Assembly (NCBI RefSeq): GCF_001447385.1 | Contig: NZ_LLWQ01000193.1 | Coordinates: forward strand, 1-64,000 | Reading direction: 5' to 3' | Length of the DNA: 64,000 nt | Origin: Paracoccus sp. MKU1 | GTDB taxonomy: Bacteria; Pseudomonadota; Alphaproteobacteria; Rhodobacterales; Rhodobacteraceae | In this document: piece by piece, positions 49,517 to 58,920 of the stretch | Layout of the letters: every line of letters starts with the position of its first letter | How positions within the stretch are numbered: the stretch's first letter is position 1 | Notes under the pieces: model-generated | Seen by the model: only the letters and a program-made list of their open reading frames with translations | Database searches by the model: none | What the model was told of the DNA's origin: nothing | Position numbers and translations under genes: made by a program

Positions 49517-51043
49517 TCACTTCACCCGCGCGCCGCCGCTGGCGTTGAAGTCGATGATGACGTCCTTCCAGCGGTTGTATTTTTCCGGCGGCAGCTTGTA
49601 GCCGCCCTTTTCGCACATCAGGATCGCCCGGCGCGCCGCCTCGTAGGCTTGCTTCGCCGCCGCGTCCGAGCCGCCGTCATGGCCGATCATGCGCAGCGAG
49701 CCCTTTTCCACCGTGCCGTCCGGCGCCATCGCGAATTGCACCGAAACCGTGGTCCGGCTGGCCTCGGTCGACAGCGAGCCGCGGTTCCAGCATTGCTCGA
49801 CCGCGACGCGGAAGCCGTCCTTTTCGCCCTGGCTCAGCGGCGGCCCGTTCGCCGCGGCCCCGCCGCCACCCGAACCGCCCGAGCCCTGGTCCTGCATCGC
49901 CTCGGCCAGCGCGGCCTGCTTGGCGGCCTCGGCGGCCTTGCGCTCTGCCTCGGCCTGTTCGCGGGCCTTGGCCTCCGCGGCTGCCTTCTCGGCCGCCTTC
50001 TTCTCGGCGGCAGCGCGTTCGGCGGCGGCCTTTTCCTCGGCTTCCTTGCGGGCCTGGGCCTCGGCGGCCTTCCTCTCGGCCTCGGCCTTCTCGGCCGCAG
50101 CCTTCTCGGCGGCCGCCTTTTCGGCAGCGGCGCGGCGCTCGGCCTCGGCCCTGCGCTCGGCAGCGCGTTTCTCGGCGGCGGCTTCGTCGGCGGCGGCCCT
50201 CTCGGCGGCTTCGGCAGCGGCAAGGCGGCGAGCGCGCTCGGCAACCTCCTCGGCCTTGCGGGCCGCCTCGGTCTCGGCCTGCCTGCGCTCGGCCTCGCGG
50301 CGCTCGTCCCGTGCGCGCTCCTCGGCGGCGCGGCGGGCGGCAGCTTCCTCGGCCTGGGCGGCGGCGGCACGCTCGGCGGCGGCCTCGGCCTCTTGCCGGG
50401 CCAGCAATTGCTCGCGCTGGCGTGCCGCCTCCGCCGCCTGGCGGCGGGCCTGCACGGCCTCGGCCAGCCCTTCGGGGCGGCCGCGCGGACGGGCCGATTC
50501 GACCGGGGCCAGCGCCGAACGCTGCGGGATCGGCGCCGGCGACTGCGGCTGCGCGGGGTTGCGCGCCGGATCGGGGCGGTCGGAGTTCTGCGGCAACGCC
50601 GCCAACTCGACGGTGTTCTCGGGCTCGGCGGGACGCGGCGCATCGGTCGCCACGGCGACGGGCCGGTTCGGGGTCTGGAAATCCGACAGGTCCGGCCGCG
50701 CCTCGGGCCGGGACGGGGGCGTGGTCAATTCCGCCGCCTGCGCATCGGGGGCGGGCGGGCTCACCGCCTCGACCTCGCCCAGCCGGTTTTCGTCGGCAGG
50801 CGGGCGCGGTTGGGCCGGCGTGGTCGCGGCCGCATCGGAGACCGGGCCGCGCCCGGCAGCGGCGGCGGCCAGCGACTGGAACTCGGCCTCGGACATGGTC
50901 GCGACCTCGGCCATGCGCACCGCCTCCAGCGGCTGCGGCCGGAACAGCGCGCCGCCGACCAGGGCCGCGCCCAGCAGCCCGGCGTGACCGATGCCCGAGA
51001 TCCAGAAGCCGATGCGTTCCGCCCGATCCATGGCTTCAGCCAT
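49517..51043 (-). CDS. tolA: TolA, inner-membrane spanning protein of the Tol system
   Basis: Protein of 508 residues. One N-terminal membrane helix (about 12-34) is followed by a Pro-rich segment (about 75-180), then a very long Ala/Glu/Lys/Arg-rich helical domain (about 190-385), a Gly/Ser linker, and a C-terminal domain (about 405-508) with [11 protein letters not shown] and [16 protein letters not shown]. Links TolQR to TolB and Pal across the periplasm. The start at 51043 overlaps tolR by 8 bases; MDRAER at 51031 is an alternative. Confidence 0.93.
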   Translation of the reverse strand: MAEAMDRAERIGFWISGIGHAGLLGAALVGGALFRPQPLEAVRMAEVATMSEAEFQSLAAAAAGRGPVSDAAATTPAQPRPPADENRLGEVEAVSPPAPDAQAAELTTPPSRPEARPDLSDFQTPNRPVAVATDAPRPAEPENTVELAALPQNSDRPDPARNPAQPQSPAPIPQRSALAPVESARPRGRPEGLAEAVQARRQAAEAARQREQLLARQEAEAAAERAAAAQAEEAAARRAAEERARDERREAERRQAETEAARKAEEVAERARRLAAAEAAERAAADEAAAEKRAAERRAEAERRAAAEKAAAEKAAAEKAEAERKAAEAQARKEAEEKAAAERAAAEKKAAEKAAAEAKAREQAEAERKAAEAAKQAALAEAMQDQGSGGSGGGGAAANGPPLSQGEKDGFRVAVEQCWNRGSLSTEASRTTVSVQFAMAPDGTVEKGSLRMIGHDGGSDAAAKQAYEAARRAILMCEKGGYKLPPEKYNRWKDVIIDFNASGGARVK

Positions 51044-51500
51044 CCGCGCCCGCGTCCATCCGCGGCCCGCCGGCCTCGGTCACCAGGACGATATTGTTGA
51101 AGCCGGCCGCGTTCAGCGCCCCCATGACCTGCATGATCCGGGCATAGGGGATCGAGCCGTCGGCGCGCAGGTAGATCTTGTCGCTCTGCCGTTCGGCGGC
51201 GACGGCGCGCAGCCGGGTGACCAGCTCATCCTCGGGCACCTCGCTGGTCATGACCAGGATCGGCCCCTCGGGGGTGACCGAGACGCTCAGCGGCTCCTCG
51301 GGCTCGGCGGGCACGGCCTGGGCGGCGGTCTTGGGCAGTTCCAGCGGCACGCCCCCGGTCAGAAGCGGCGCCGCCACCATGAAGATGATCAGCAGCACCA
51401 GCATCACGTCCACGAAAGGCGTGACGTTGATTTCCGCCATCGGCTGGCTGCGGGTGCGACCCTTGCCGTTGCGGCTGCGTTTGACGACCCCGGCACCCAT
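51036..51500 (-). CDS. tolR: Tol system proton-channel subunit TolR
   Basis: ExbD/TolR-family inner-membrane protein of 154 residues. A basic cytoplasmic N-terminus precedes one helix (about 28-47) with Asp31 in [18 protein letters not shown], the proton-path residue. The periplasmic domain follows. It is similar to the ExbD at 8815 but belongs to the tol operon: tolQ ends 1 base before its frame and tolA overlaps its end. Confidence 0.95.
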   Translation of the reverse strand: MGAGVVKRSRNGKGRTRSQPMAEINVTPFVDVMLVLLIIFMVAAPLLTGGVPLELPKTAAQAVPAEPEEPLSVSVTPEGPILVMTSEVPEDELVTRLRAVAAERQSDKIYLRADGSIPYARIMQVMGALNAAGFNNIVLVTEAGGPRMDAGADG

Positions 51501-51501
51501 C

Positions 51502-52197
<696 letters not shown>

Positions 52198-52300
52198 GGA
52201 ATTCGGCCTGTCCTTTGGGCCGCTAAAGATGCGGCTTCTGCTGAAAGGCCAGTTAGCAGAACCGCCCAACGGAGCAACCCCGGGCCGCGTCAATTCTGCG

Positions 52301-52705
52301 TCAATTGCCCGCGAGACCGCCGGCCCCGAGCCGCGCCGCCACCTCGGCGGGGATGCGTGCCGGCCGGCCGGATGCGGCCAGGCAGGCCAGGGTGACGCGG
52401 GCCTGGAACAGCGTCCGGCCGTCGCGGATGACGGCCTGGTCCAGCACGATCCGCGCCGGGCTGAGCGCGTGGAGCCGCGATTCGACCGCCACGAGATCCT
52501 CGAAACGGGCCGGCGACAGGTAGTCGGCCTCGACCCGGCGCACGGCGAAGACCAGTCCGGCGCGCTGCAAGGCCGCCTGGTCCACGCCGAGTTCGCGCAG
52601 CCATTCCGAGCGGGCGCGCTCGATGAACTTCAGGTAATTCGCATAATAGACGATCCCGGCGAGATCGGTGTCCTCGTAATAGATGCGGATCGCGAAACGG
52701 TGCAT
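52301..52705 (-). CDS. ybgC: YbgC-type acyl-CoA thioesterase of the tol-pal cluster
   Basis: Hotdog thioesterase of 134 residues with the active-site motif YYEDTDLAGIVYYANYLKFIERAR. It is a cytoplasmic enzyme linked to phospholipid metabolism and usually encoded first in the tol-pal operon, as here. The start MHRFAIRI was chosen because the upstream in-frame extension is translated from a dispersed repeat element. Confidence 0.95.
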   Translation of the reverse strand: MHRFAIRIYYEDTDLAGIVYYANYLKFIERARSEWLRELGVDQAALQRAGLVFAVRRVEADYLSPARFEDLVAVESRLHALSPARIVLDQAVIRDGRTLFQARVTLACLAASGRPARIPAEVAARLGAGGLAGN

Positions 52706-52731
52706 GGCGGTCCCGGCCGGCAAGGAAGAAA

Positions 52732-52793
52732 GGGGGTTTTCCACCCCCGTCGCCTGCGGCGACTCCCCCGGAGGATATTTGGACACGGAAGAC
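52732..52793 (+). repeat. Dispersed element, copy between ybgC and an unknown gene
   Basis: Two stems (GGGGG / CCCCC, then GTCGCC-TGC-GGCGAC) are followed by the core GAGGATATTTGGACACGGAA. The orientation is forward although both flanking genes are reverse, so this copy does not follow the 3'-end rule of the others. Confidence 0.65.
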
Positions 52794-52803
52794 ATGCAAA
52801 CGG

Positions 52804-53388
52804 TCATTGCCGCAGGCGCGCGGCGAGCCGCAAGGCATGCGAGGGATCGGTCGCCACGGCCGGCATCACCGGGTCATAGGCGGCGCGGATCAGCGCCGCC
52901 AGTTCCCGCGTCGGCGTGACATCGCGGGCAAAGCTCAGCATGGCGCGCATGGCCACGGTCTCGGCCAGCTGGGCGGGATGGGCCTCGGCCAGGGCCCCGC
53001 CCATGTTCACAAACCCGATGCAGGCCCGGATGGCGCCGCCGGCGTCGAAACGCAACAGCCGATACTGCTCGGCATCGCTGCCCTGCAACCGCGCCGCCAG
53101 GCCGGGCTGGCCGGTCAGCCGGTCGAGATCGGGCAGATCCTGCAACTCCTGCCAGCCACGCAGGAAAAAGGTCATCAGGTTCGCCCCCATCTCGGGATCG
53201 GTCTCGGCGATCGGATGGCGGGCATCGGCCAGCACCGCCCGGATGGCGTCGCGAAACACCGGCATGCTTTCATCGGCCAGGCCGAAGATCACCGGTGCCA
53301 CCGGCCGTCCCCAGCGCGCGCAAAGATAGCGCCCGTCGCGGGTGAACAGCTCGGCGATGGTTTCGGGGGTCAGGGCGGTCTGCGTCAT
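52804..53388 (-). CDS. Conserved-looking protein of unknown function
   Basis: Protein of 194 residues, start MTQTALTPET. It is soluble, mixed alpha/beta in appearance, with a Cys in RACIGFVNMGGALAEAHPAQLAE and no signal peptide, membrane segment or motif I recognise. Codon use matches its neighbours and the frame is full over its length, supporting a real gene. It precedes the tol-pal cluster on the same strand but is separated by a repeat element, so it is probably independent. Confidence 0.7.
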   Translation of the reverse strand: MTQTALTPETIAELFTRDGRYLCARWGRPVAPVIFGLADESMPVFRDAIRAVLADARHPIAETDPEMGANLMTFFLRGWQELQDLPDLDRLTGQPGLAARLQGSDAEQYRLLRFDAGGAIRACIGFVNMGGALAEAHPAQLAETVAMRAMLSFARDVTPTRELAALIRAAYDPVMPAVATDPSHALRLAARLRQ

Positions 53389-53924
53389 GGCGCGACCATA
53401 GCCCGCGCCGGGGGCGGAGGAAAGCGCCCCGGGGACGGGCGATGCAGGCTCAGCGCCTGCATCGGATTGCTGCGGGTCGTCAGGGCAGACTGGCAGCGTC
53501 CGCGGCCACGTTGGCAAGGACGACCTCGGGCCGGTCGAGGGCAGGATCGCAATATCCGCCACATCGAGATCCCGCGCGATCTTGCCCCCTTCCAGCATCG
53601 GAAGCGGCTTGGGGCGGAGCCTCGGCCGGATCGCCGTTGCGGCATTTCCCTCTCAGTCGATGAGGGCCGCTTCGGTTGCGGCCGCCGTTCGTCCTCGCTG
53701 ACGCCTTGCGGCCGCTCGGTCACCGCAGGCTTGAAACCCTGCCCAAGCCGAACGCATCGGCGCCGCAATGGCTGGCGATGGTCACTGATGGCGGCATCCG
53801 CGCTGGATCGGGCTCTCCGCTTTCCCATGTGAACCGACGCGGTTTCGCCCGTCTCGAAAATCCGTGGCAAGGCGAAGGGAACCCGACGACCCGCCCGGGA
53901 ATTTCCCTGTGAAAGAGGCTTGTC
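53389..53924. other. Gene-poor region of 536 bases
   Basis: No convincing gene. Two short forward frames (53442-53663 and 53676-53912) lack good start sites and look like chance. The segment holds a perfect 9-bp hairpin (GATGCAGGC-TCAGC-GCCTGCATC, 53441-53463). Its second half is AT-richer than neighbouring coding DNA. It may be a decayed gene, but I cannot name a parent. Confidence 0.5.
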
Positions 53925-54272
53925 ATGACCGACATTTCCCTTCGACGCGCCTATGATCCGCCCCTGCCGCAAGAGGGCTGCAAGGTGCTGGTGGACCGCA
54001 TCTGGCCGCGCGGAATCAGCCGCGAGACGTTGGGGGCGGATCTCTGGCTGAAAGAGATCGCGCCCTCGGACGAATTGCGGCACTGGTTCGACCACGATCC
54101 CCAGAAATGGCCCGAGTTCCGCCGGCGCTATGCGGCGGAACTGGACGCCAATCCCGAAGCCTTGCGCGAATTGCGCGCGTTGATCCGCAAGGGCCCGGTC
54201 ACGCTGCTCTATGGCGCCAGGGACACCGAGCACAACAATGCCGTCGCCCTGCGCGACTACCTGGCTCAGTAG
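53925..54272 (+). CDS. DUF488 family protein (YeaO-like)
   Basis: Small soluble protein of 115 residues with the family pattern VLVDRIWPRGISRETLGADLWLKEIAPSDELRHWF and a terminal TLLYGARDTEHNNAVALRDYL. The function of this family is not established. The ATG follows AAAGAGGC. It is convergent with ggt, overlapping it by 7 bases at the 3' end. Confidence 0.88.
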   Translation: MTDISLRRAYDPPLPQEGCKVLVDRIWPRGISRETLGADLWLKEIAPSDELRHWFDHDPQKWPEFRRRYAAELDANPEALRELRALIRKGPVTLLYGARDTEHNNAVALRDYLAQ

Positions 54273-56005
54273 CCCAGCGTCGCCGCATCCGGCCGGCGCG
54301 GGTCCGAGGCGCCGTAGAGCGTCCCCGTCGCCGGATCGCGCATGATCGACTGGGTCGAGCCCATCGCCTCCTTGACCGCGACGGTATGGCCCTTGGCCTG
54401 GAGAATGCGGATGGTGTCGAGGCTGATGCCCTCCTCCACGCGCAGCTCGTCGGGCAGCCATTGGTGATGGATGCGCGGCGCGGTCGAGGCCTCGGCCACG
54501 TTCATGCCGTGGTCGATCATGTTCATCACCACCTGCAGGACCGTGGTGATGATCCGCGCCCCGCCGGGCGAGCCGGTGACCAGCCAGACCTTGCCGTCCT
54601 TGAGCACCATGGTCGGGGTCATCGACGAGAGCGGCCGCTTGCCCGGCTCGACCGCATTGGCGTCGCCGCCGACCAGGCCGAAGGCGTTGGGCACGCCGGG
54701 CTTGGCCGAGAAATCGTCCATCTCGTTGTTCATCAAGACACCCGTGCCCTCGGCCACCAGGCCCGAGCCATAGTTCAGGTTGATGGTATAGGTGTTCGAG
54801 ACCGCATTGCCCTCCTTGTCCACCACCGAGAAATGCGTGGTCTGGTCGGATTCGTAAGGCGCGAGGTCGGCCGGCTTGATCATCACCGAGGGCGTGGCGA
54901 AATCGGCGCTGATCCTGCGGCGCATCTCGGCCGCGTAATCCTTGCCGGTCAGCGCCGCGACCGGCACATCGACGAAATCCGGGTCGCCCAGATATTCCGA
55001 GCGGTCGGCATAGGCCAGCTTCATCGCCTCGGCCATCAGGTGGATCGTCTCGCCGGAGTTCTGCCCCAGCGCCCCGACCGGATAGCCCTCCAGCGCGTTC
55101 AGGATCTGGATCAGGTGCACCCCGCCCGAGGAGGGTGGCGGCATCGACACGACCTCGTGGCCGCGATAGCTGCCGCGCACCGGCTCGCGTTCGACGGGCT
55201 TGTAGGCGGCCATGTCCTCGACGGTGATCAGCCCGCCCGCCTCCTGCACCGAGCGGGCGATGGCCTCGGCCACCTCGCCCTTGTAGAAGCCGTCCGGCCC
55301 GTCGGCGGCGATCTTCTTCAGCGTCGCCGCCAGGTCGGCCTGCACCAGCCGGTCGCCGGGCCGATAGGCCGCGCCACCCTCCTTGAAGAAGATCTTCGCG
55401 CTGGCGGGAAACTTCTCCAGATGCTCGCGCTCGGCCTCGATGCTGTCGGCGAGTTCCGGGGTGACGGTGATCCCCTCCTCGGCCAGCCGGATCGCGGGGG
55501 CGATGACCTCCGCCCAGCCTATGCTGCCGTATCTGTCCAGCGCCAGCTTCATCCCGGCCACCGTCCCCGGCACGCCCGAGGCCGCACCGCTGTAAAGCGA
55601 CTTCTCGCTGTTGGCCTCGCCCGCCGCGTCCAGGAACATGTCGCGCGAGGCGGCCTGCGGCGCCATTTCGCGATAATCGATGGCATGGGTCTGGCCAGTC
55701 CCGGCATCATGCACCAGCATGAAGCCGCCGCCGCCGATATTGCCGGCGCGCGGCAGGGTAACGGCCAGGGCAAAGGCCACCGCCACGCCGGCATCGACCG
55801 CGTTGCCGCCCTTGGCCATGATGTCGCGGCCGATTTCGGCAGCCAGGCGCTCCTGCGCCGAAACCATGCCGTTTTCCGCCCAGACCGGGTGGATCCGGTC
55901 CATCACGTCGAAGATCGCGGCGTCCTGCGCCGCCGCCGGCAGCCCGATGCAGCCCGCCACCACCATGGCCGCCGCACGGCCCATCCCGACGATTCGATCC
56001 TTCAT
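54266..56005 (-). CDS. ggt: Gamma-glutamyltransferase
   Basis: Periplasmic glutathione-degrading Ntn hydrolase of 579 residues. A signal peptide ends near residue 27 (LPAAAQ). Self-cleavage is expected before Thr389 in ESDQTTHFSVVDKEGN, which becomes the N-terminal nucleophile of the small subunit. GNIGGGGFM and PGGARIITTVLQ are other family blocks. It releases glutamate and Cys-Gly from glutathione, or hydrolyses glutamine. It stands alone downstream of a 27-bp inverted repeat. Confidence 0.96.
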   Translation of the reverse strand: MKDRIVGMGRAAAMVVAGCIGLPAAAQDAAIFDVMDRIHPVWAENGMVSAQERLAAEIGRDIMAKGGNAVDAGVAVAFALAVTLPRAGNIGGGGFMLVHDAGTGQTHAIDYREMAPQAASRDMFLDAAGEANSEKSLYSGAASGVPGTVAGMKLALDRYGSIGWAEVIAPAIRLAEEGITVTPELADSIEAEREHLEKFPASAKIFFKEGGAAYRPGDRLVQADLAATLKKIAADGPDGFYKGEVAEAIARSVQEAGGLITVEDMAAYKPVEREPVRGSYRGHEVVSMPPPSSGGVHLIQILNALEGYPVGALGQNSGETIHLMAEAMKLAYADRSEYLGDPDFVDVPVAALTGKDYAAEMRRRISADFATPSVMIKPADLAPYESDQTTHFSVVDKEGNAVSNTYTINLNYGSGLVAEGTGVLMNNEMDDFSAKPGVPNAFGLVGGDANAVEPGKRPLSSMTPTMVLKDGKVWLVTGSPGGARIITTVLQVVMNMIDHGMNVAEASTAPRIHHQWLPDELRVEEGISLDTIRILQAKGHTVAVKEAMGSTQSIMRDPATGTLYGASDPRRPDAATLGY

Positions 56006-56106
56006 GGCATCCTCCGCTCAACCCTTGCGGGTCGAGCCTAGCAGCAGAACGGCTCGGATCAAAAAGCGAAACCCGCGACGATGCGCCAGCGTCCAGGCCG
56101 CGTCAT

Positions 56107-56183
56107 GAGTATTTGTGAAACGGTGAAACATGCAGCACCTGATTTTCAGCGCAACCGCATGTTTCACCGTTTTCCAAATACTC
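56107..56183. repeat. Long inverted repeat between topA and ggt
   Basis: Two 27-base arms (56107-56133 and 56157-56183) match at 25 of 27 positions and flank a 23-base loop. Each arm reads GAGTATTTG then AAACGGTGAAACATGC. The single copy at 5099-5125 shares most of the arm, and the wider TATTTGG family is related. It lies 27 bases downstream of the topA stop (reverse strand) and could fold into a terminator-like stem. Confidence 0.85.
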
Positions 56184-56209
56184 AGAATCCGGCGGCGAAG
56201 CCGGGCGCT

Positions 56210-58762
56210 TTACCCAGCCTTCTTCGCCTTGGCAGCCGCCGGCTTCTTTGCGGCGGCCTTCTTTTCGGCCGGCTTTTTCGCAGCCGCCTTCTTCGCCGGC
56301 TTCTTGCCCGATTTCGCGGCCTTCTCGGCGATCAGTTCCAGCGCACGCTCCAGCGTGACCGAGTCCGGCTCCAGGTCGCGTGGCAGCGTCGCATTGACCT
56401 TGCCCCATTTGACATACGGCCCGTAGCGGCCGCTCATCACCTGCACCGGCCCGCCCTCGGGATGCTCGCCCAGTTCCGCCAGCGGCGCGGCGGCGGCCCT
56501 GCCGCGGGTGACCTTCTGGGCCAGCACCTCGACGGCGCGGTTCATGCCGATGGTGAAGACCTCGTCGACCTCCGGCAGGTTGGCGTATTTCGCGCCATGC
56601 TTCACATAGGGGCCATAGCGGCCGATGCCGGCCTCGACCGGGACGCCGTCCTCGGGATGCGGGCCGATCTCGCGCGGCAGGGCCAGCAGGGCCAGCGCCC
56701 GCTCCAGGTCCACAGAGGCCAGGTCCCAGCCCTTGGGGATCGAGGCGCGAGGCGGCTTCGGTTTCTCCGCCGTCGCCTCGCCGCGCTGCACGTAAGGGCC
56801 GAAGCGACCGTTCTTCAGGCTGATCTCATCGCCATTGTCCACGCCCAGCACGGCATCGCCCACCACCTCGGCATCGGGCGAGGAAATCGGCCGGGTAAAG
56901 CGGCAATCGGGGTAGTTCGAGCAGCCGATGAAGGCTCCGCCCGAACGCGCCGTCTTCAGATGCAGCCGGCCCTTGTGGCAGAGCGGGCATTCGCGCGGAT
57001 CCGAACCGTCGGGCCGCGGCGGGTAGAGATGCGGCGCCAGGGTCTCGTCGATCGCCTCCAGCACCTCGCCGATGCGCAGCTCGGAGGTGCCCTCCAGCGC
57101 CGCGGTGAAGTCCCGCCAGAAACGGCGCAGCACCTCGCGATAGGCGCGCTCGCCCGAGGAGATGTCGTCAAGTTCCCCCTCCAGGTTGGCGGTGAAGTCG
57201 TAGCTGACATAACGCGGGAAATATTTCAGCAGGAAGATCGTGACCAGCCGGCCCTTGTCCTCTGGGATCAGGCGGTTCTGCTCCTTGCGGACATAGTCGC
57301 GGTCCTGAATGGTGGTCACGATGCTGGCATAGGTCGAGGGCCGGCCGATCCCCAGCTCTTCCATGCGCTTGACCAGCGTCGCCTCGGTATAGCGTGGCGG
57401 CGCCTGGGTGAAATGCTGCTCGGGCGTGACGGCGCGCTTCTCGGCCGCCTCGCCCTCGTGAATCAGCGGCAGGCGCCGGCTGTCCTCGTCCTCCTCGTCG
57501 TCGCGGCCCTGGTCATAGACCCGCAGGAAGCCGTCGAACAGCATCACCTGCCCGTTGGCGCGCAGGCCGACCTGGCCGTCGGGGCTGGCGATCTCGACCG
57601 TGGTGCGCTCCATCCGCGCCGATTCCATCTGGCTGGCGATGGTGCGCTTCCAGATCAGGTCGTAAAGCGCCTTCTGGTCCTTGTCCGAGACCGGCAGCCG
57701 GTCGGGCGACAGCATCATGTCGGTCGGCCGGATGCATTCATGCGCCTCTTGCGCGTTCTTGGCCTTGTTCTTGTACATGCGCGGCGATTTCGGCAGGTAT
57801 TCCGCTCCGAAGCGCGCCTTGATCGCGTCGCGCGCCGCCATCACCGCCTCGGGCGCCATGTCGATGCCGTCGGTGCGCATATAGGTGATGTGGCCCGCCT
57901 CGTAGAGCCGCTGCGCCGCCGACATGCAGGCCCGCGCGCCCAGGCCCAGCTTGCGGCTGGCCTCCTGCTGAAGGGTCGAGGTCATGAAGGGCGGCCAGGG
58001 ATTGCGGCTGGCGGGCTTGGCAGCGACGCTGGCGACCTTCAACTCGCGCGAGGCGATCGCCGCCACGGCCAGCTTCGCAGCTTCCTCGTCGGCGATGTCG
58101 AAGCGTTCCAGCTTCTTGCCGCCGAAGACGGTCATGGTCGCGTCGTATTCGTCGCCGCGCGGCGTCGCCAGCCGGGCATGGACCGACCAGTATTCGCGGG
58201 CCTTGAAGGCCTCGATCTCCATCTCGCGATCGACGATGACGCGCAGGGCGACCGATTGCACCCGGCCGGCGGACTTGGCGCCGGGCAGCTTGCGCCACAG
58301 GACCGGCGACAGGTTGAAGCCGACCAGATAGTCCAGCGCCCGGCGCGCCAGATAGGCGTCGACCAGCGGCTGGTCGATCTGGCGCGGATTGGCCATGGCC
58401 TCGGTCACCGCCGCCTTGGTGATGGCGTTGAAGGTGACGCGGCTGACCTCGGCGCCCTTCTTCAGCGCCGGCGCCAGGGTTTCCAGCAGGTGCCAGGAAA
58501 TCGCCTCGCCCTCGCGGTCGGGGTCGGTGGCCAGGATCAGGTTCGGGTCCGAGGCCAACGCGTCCTTGATCGCCTTGACGTGCTTTTTCGATTCCGAGGC
58601 GACTTCCCATTTCATGGCGAAATCCGCCTCGGGATCGACGCTGCCGTCCTTGGGCGGCAGGTCGCGCACATGCCCGAACGAGGCCAGAACCGTATAGTCG
58701 TCGCCCAGGTATTTGTTGATCGTTTTGGCCTTGGCCGGTGATTCAACGACGACGACGGGCAT
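56210..58762 (-). CDS. topA: DNA topoisomerase I
   Basis: Type IA topoisomerase of 850 residues that relaxes negative supercoils. The Toprim domain has VVVESPAKAKTINKYLG and ATDPDREGEAISWHLLE; the catalytic Tyr294 is in HITYMRTDG. One four-Cys zinc ribbon remains (CPLCHKG...CSNYPDC), followed by topo_C repeats (GRYGPYVKHG, GRYGPYVKWG). The C-terminus is a Lys/Ala/Pro-rich tail of about 30 residues, like histone H1. The start at 58762 matches the family. Confidence 0.98.
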   Translation of the reverse strand: MPVVVVESPAKAKTINKYLGDDYTVLASFGHVRDLPPKDGSVDPEADFAMKWEVASESKKHVKAIKDALASDPNLILATDPDREGEAISWHLLETLAPALKKGAEVSRVTFNAITKAAVTEAMANPRQIDQPLVDAYLARRALDYLVGFNLSPVLWRKLPGAKSAGRVQSVALRVIVDREMEIEAFKAREYWSVHARLATPRGDEYDATMTVFGGKKLERFDIADEEAAKLAVAAIASRELKVASVAAKPASRNPWPPFMTSTLQQEASRKLGLGARACMSAAQRLYEAGHITYMRTDGIDMAPEAVMAARDAIKARFGAEYLPKSPRMYKNKAKNAQEAHECIRPTDMMLSPDRLPVSDKDQKALYDLIWKRTIASQMESARMERTTVEIASPDGQVGLRANGQVMLFDGFLRVYDQGRDDEEDEDSRRLPLIHEGEAAEKRAVTPEQHFTQAPPRYTEATLVKRMEELGIGRPSTYASIVTTIQDRDYVRKEQNRLIPEDKGRLVTIFLLKYFPRYVSYDFTANLEGELDDISSGERAYREVLRRFWRDFTAALEGTSELRIGEVLEAIDETLAPHLYPPRPDGSDPRECPLCHKGRLHLKTARSGGAFIGCSNYPDCRFTRPISSPDAEVVGDAVLGVDNGDEISLKNGRFGPYVQRGEATAEKPKPPRASIPKGWDLASVDLERALALLALPREIGPHPEDGVPVEAGIGRYGPYVKHGAKYANLPEVDEVFTIGMNRAVEVLAQKVTRGRAAAAPLAELGEHPEGGPVQVMSGRYGPYVKWGKVNATLPRDLEPDSVTLERALELIAEKAAKSGKKPAKKAAAKKPAEKKAAAKKPAAAKAKKAG

Positions 58763-58826
58763 GAAGATTCCTTCGCTTGATTCGGCGCCGGAACATGGGC
58801 ATCGCCCGGCGAACTGTCAACGCCGG

Positions 58827-58911
58827 GCTTCTTTCGTGTCCAAATATCCCGGGGGGAACGCCTTGCGTGCCCCATCCAGGGGCGCGCAAGGCGTGGGGGG
58901 CAGAGCCCCCC
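58827..58911 (-). repeat. Dispersed 3' element, long copy downstream of fpr
   Basis: On the reverse strand, 9 bases after the fpr stop, a hairpin GGGGGGC-TCT-GCCCCCC comes first. Next is a 16-bp stem (58858-58873 with 58879-58894, one G-T pair, 5-base loop). Last is the core GATATTTGGACACGAAAGAA. It is the largest copy in the window. Confidence 0.8.
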
Positions 58912-58920
58912 GCGCCACGT

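Noticed and set aside
53442..53912. Two short forward frames in the gap before the DUF488 gene as real genes
   Set aside because: No ribosome-binding sites, no recognisable families, and composition that looks non-coding.
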